This document shows positions 63,225 through 64,000 of a stretch of 64,000 nt of DNA, piece after piece. The notes below the pieces were generated by a model. That model was not told where the DNA came from, did not search any database, and saw only the letters and a program-made list of their open reading frames with translations. The stretch lies in contig OY726561.1 of the NCBI GenBank assembly GCA_963383645.1, positions 141,257,441 to 141,321,440 on the forward strand. Direction: 5' to 3'. The first letter of the stretch is position 1; every line of letters starts with the position of its first letter. Origin of the DNA: Muscardinus avellanarius (Eukaryota > Chordata > Mammalia > Rodentia > Gliridae). The position numbers were made by a program, and so were the translations under genes.

Positions 63225-63950
63225 ATGGCCGCACAGGGGCCCCGCGCACCGCTGGACGAGGAGCTGTACTCCAGGCAGCTGTGAGCATGGAGGAGGGGTG
63301 GGCAGGGGCGGCCCTCACACCTCTCCTCTCCAGCCGCCCACCCCCGCTCCCTCCCCTCCACAGGCAGGTGCTGGGGCTGCCGGCCATGCAGAGGATCCGG
63401 GGAGCCAGGGTCCTGCTATCTGGCCTGCGGGGCCTGGGGGCTGAGGTGGCCAAGAACCTGGTCCTGATGGGTGTGGGCAGCCTCACGCTGCACGATTCCC
63501 ACCCCACCTGCTGGTCTGACCTGGCTGCCCAGGTTAGGATGCTGGGGGCTGGGGGTGCCCTGGGTTCCCGACCAGCTGGAGGCAGGGCCCAGGCAGACTT
63601 TCTGTGCGGCTGCTCTGGGCCTCTCCCTAGTTCTTCCTCTCGGAGAAAGACTTGGCGAGGAGCAGGGCAGAGGCCTCCCAGAAAGCCCTGGCTCAGCTCA
63701 GTGAAGCTGTCCAGGTCCTCGTCCACCCGGGCAACCTCACGGAAGACCTGCTGCTGAGCTTCCAGGTACCTCCCCAGCCCCTCCGGCCTCCACACGGCCT
63801 GTGCCGGCCCTTCCGGCCCTCACCCTGCTGCTGCGCTCCCCAGGTGGTGGTGCTCACCAGCTCCAGGCTGGACGAGCAGCTGAGGGTGGGTGCCTTGTGC
63901 CACAAGCACGGAGTCGGCTTCCTGGTAGCTGATACCCGGGGCCTCGTGGG
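63225..63950 (+). CDS. UBA7: UBA7, ISG15-activating E1 enzyme (first four coding exons; truncated by window end)
   Basis: Exons are 63225-63280, 63364-63532, 63631-63765 and 63844-63950, about 155 residues of a protein of about 1010. The last exon ends in a split Gly codon at a GT donor (63951), so the gene continues beyond the window. The product starts MAAQGPRAPLDEELYSRQL and includes SGLRGLGAEVAKNLVLMG, the GxGxxA-type Rossmann turn of the N-terminal inactive adenylation domain of ubiquitin-type E1 enzymes. LCHKHGV and VADTRGLVG match the family. Known role: it adenylates ISG15, forms a thioester on a Cys (not in this window) and passes ISG15 to UBE2L6. The first ~9 residues differ from human UBA7 as I recall it. 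An upstream GTAAGT/AG pair (63096, 63144) would make a 49-nt intron and is probably not used. Confidence 0.93.
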
Positions 63951-64000
63951 GTGAGTGAGACCGCCGGCCCCGCTGCCAGTCACAGCCCATGCTTGGTCCC

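Noticed and set aside
62773..63795. 340-codon antisense open frame over UBA7
   Set aside because: It is the shadow of GC-rich UBA7 exons and introns, running into SINE sequence. No domain is recognisable.

Overview
This is nuclear DNA from a mammal: multi-exon genes with GT-AG introns, CpG-island promoters, and roughly half of the sequence made of short interspersed repeats. The dominant repeat is a dimer. Its left arm is 7SL-derived and B1-like ('ggcgtggtggcgcacgcttg'), and its right arm is tRNA-derived and ID-like ('ggtgtagctcagaggtagaa'). This B1-dID architecture is known from squirrels, dormice and some related rodents. With an intact ACTL11 gene, it points to a sciuromorph rodent, most likely a squirrel-type genome. 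The species is an inference.

Gene order on the + strand is ACTL11, CAMKV, TRAIP, UBA7 (5' end only). This matches the block on human 3p21.31 read in reverse (from memory: MST1R, ACTL11P, CAMKV, TRAIP, UBA7), so the window is a conserved syntenic segment.

Layout. 1-5.7 kb: non-coding DNA upstream of ACTL11, with repeat clusters and candidate regulatory motifs (RFX X-box, FOX/MEF2). 5.8-9.4 kb: the single-exon coding region of ACTL11, with a long disordered N-terminus and a C-terminal actin fold. 9.4-13.7 kb: intergenic, with RFX-like motifs, SINEs and a 400-bp alternating CA/CG tract of Z-DNA type. 13.75-29.3 kb: CAMKV, a neuronal CaM-kinase-like pseudokinase, with a CpG-island non-coding first exon, an 11-kb SINE-packed first intron and ten coding exons. 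30.2-58.35 kb: TRAIP, a RING E3 ligase of DNA replication, with fifteen coding exons and a repeat-filled 10-kb first intron that holds a broken-up old L1. 58.35-63.0 kb: SINE-rich intergenic DNA. 63.0-64 kb: promoter and first four coding exons of UBA7, the E1 enzyme for ISG15, with an interferon-response-like element.

The four genes do not form one pathway. ACTL11 is a sperm-lineage actin relative, CAMKV is synaptic, TRAIP acts at replisomes in dividing cells, and UBA7 is interferon-induced. They are neighbours by ancestry. I found no convincing new system. The strongest second-look items are a textbook U12-type intron in TRAIP, a GC-AG intron in the activation segment of CAMKV, an RFX X-box 40 bp before the ACTL11 start codon together with several similar sites elsewhere, a 110-bp higher-order repeat in the Z-DNA tract, and several informative nested retroelement insertions.
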